Source: Thermoplasmata archaeon (GTDB lineage Archaea > Thermoplasmatota > Thermoplasmata > GCA-020350865). From it: 5,692 nt of DNA. The notes beneath the pieces are model-generated. The model saw only the letters and a list, made by a program, of their open reading frames with translations. It was not told the DNA's origin and did not search any database. Below are positions 5,163 to 5,692 of the stretch, piece after piece. The stretch covers positions 1,606,172 to 1,611,863 of the forward strand of contig CP070726.1 of assembly GCA_020350865.1 (NCBI GenBank). The letters run 5' to 3'. The position numbers and the translations under genes are program-made. The first letter of the stretch is position 1; every line of letters starts with the position of its first letter.

Positions 5163-5692
5163 ATGACAAAAAGACACGTGAACTCCTATTCGCTTTATAC
5201 GGGATGCCTTGTTGCCAGCAAGTTTCCGTTTATAGAGCTGGCCACAAGAAAGGTGCTGGATTCATTTGGCATAAAGCTTCATGATATCCAGGGGGCCAGC
5301 TGCTGTCCCAACCAGATGGCGATTCAGAGTTCGGACAAGGCGCTGTGGTACGCCCTGGCAGCAAGAAACCTGTGTTTGGCCGAGAAAAAGGACCATGATA
5401 TATTGGCCCTGTGCAACGGATGCTTTGACACATTGAAGAGTGTGAATTCGAAGCTCAAAAGCGATGACGGGTTCAGAGCCGAGGTCAATTCCCTGCTCAA
5501 AGATAAGTTCGGCCTCGAATTTTCGGGTACCCTGGATGTCAAGCATGTGATCCAGGTGCTTCATGATGAAATAGGATTATCTGCCCTGGAAAGGGCCGCT
5601 GTCAGACCCCTTGGAAAGCTGAGATGCGCACCCTTTACCGGATGCCATGCACGTAGGCCAATGGATCATCTGGGCTTCGACTCTCTGGAAGC
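5163..5692 (+). CDS. hdrB: CoB-CoM heterodisulfide reductase subunit B-like CCG-domain protein, partial at 3' end
   Basis: HdrB carries the noncubane iron-sulfur clusters that reduce the CoM-S-S-CoB disulfide in methanogens; relatives in other anaerobes act on other disulfide or electron-transfer substrates. The visible 176 codons contain a complete first CCG motif: C15 in YTGC, C47-C48 in SCCP, then C84-N-G-C87, with spacings of 31 and 35 residues as in the family. AARNLCLAEKK (66-76) and CNGCFDTL (84-91) are typical HdrB segments. A second motif begins at C155 and G160-C161-H162 in FTGCHARRP. About 115-120 residues should lie beyond the right edge. ATG 5163 is the first in-frame start; GGTGA just before it is a poor SD, so translation may be coupled to what precedes. 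HdrC, which usually accompanies HdrB, is not upstream, so it may follow or be elsewhere. A family member other than true heterodisulfide reductase is possible. Confidence 0.9.
   Translation, partial: MTKRHVNSYSLYTGCLVASKFPFIELATRKVLDSFGIKLHDIQGASCCPNQMAIQSSDKALWYALAARNLCLAEKKDHDILALCNGCFDTLKSVNSKLKSDDGFRAEVNSLLKDKFGLEFSGTLDVKHVIQVLHDEIGLSALERAAVRPLGKLRCAPFTGCHARRPMDHLGFDSLE

Noticed and set aside
5230..5564. Minus-strand open frames opposite hdrB
   Set aside because: They overlap a plus-strand frame with a perfectly spaced CCG cysteine motif and carry no recognisable domains.

Overview
The window is archaeal and euryarchaeal in character. It holds an Orc1/Cdc6 initiator, a Pcc1 (KEOPS) gene followed by prefoldin beta, two Sec11-type Ser/His signal peptidases, an Lrp/AsnC-family regulator and the start of an HdrB-type CCG-domain protein. 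Archaeal signals are visible: TATA boxes, GGAGG-type Shine-Dalgarno (SD) sites and GTG starts. From memory of the family, the signal peptidase box reading S-M-x-H followed by a V-(I/L)-D-(T/M)-G-D-M segment is typical of Thermoplasmatota, so I favour that phylum. HdrB fits a methanogenic member such as Methanomassiliicoccales but also other anaerobic lineages, so the placement below phylum is open. Coding DNA looks moderately GC-rich and the one large intergenic region is clearly AT-rich.

Layout. Positions 31-1281 (+) encode Orc1/Cdc6. A 42-nt convergent gap follows. Positions 1324-2331 (-) encode signal peptidase A, with its own promoter and a leader whose only well-placed SD points to a CTG codon. 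Positions 2471-3703 (-) encode signal peptidase B, a diverged tandem paralogue with a charged N-terminal extension and a C-terminal acidic proline-rich tail made of a 30-bp tandem repeat. Positions 3722-4093 (-) encode prefoldin beta and 4167-4412 (-) encode Pcc1. Pcc1, prefoldin beta and signal peptidase B are closely spaced and probably form one leftward unit. Positions 4413-4675 are a 263-nt divergent intergenic region with two promoters, an imperfect inverted repeat and several short AT palindromes and repeats. Positions 4676-5125 (+) encode an Lrp/AsnC regulator, followed 37 nt later by hdrB, which runs off the right edge after 176 codons.

How the genes relate. The leftward unit joins housekeeping functions: tRNA t6A synthesis through KEOPS, chaperone transfer through prefoldin, and secretory protein maturation. 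The rightward unit pairs a probable autoregulating Lrp protein with a redox subunit, so the regulator may control a heterodisulfide-reductase-like complex; this is inference from position. I found no mobile element, CRISPR array, tRNA or rRNA. Most of the window is ordinary core genome. The parts worth a second look are the tandem signal peptidases (expanded catalytic domain, repeat tail, possible CTG start) and the Lrp-hdrB control region.
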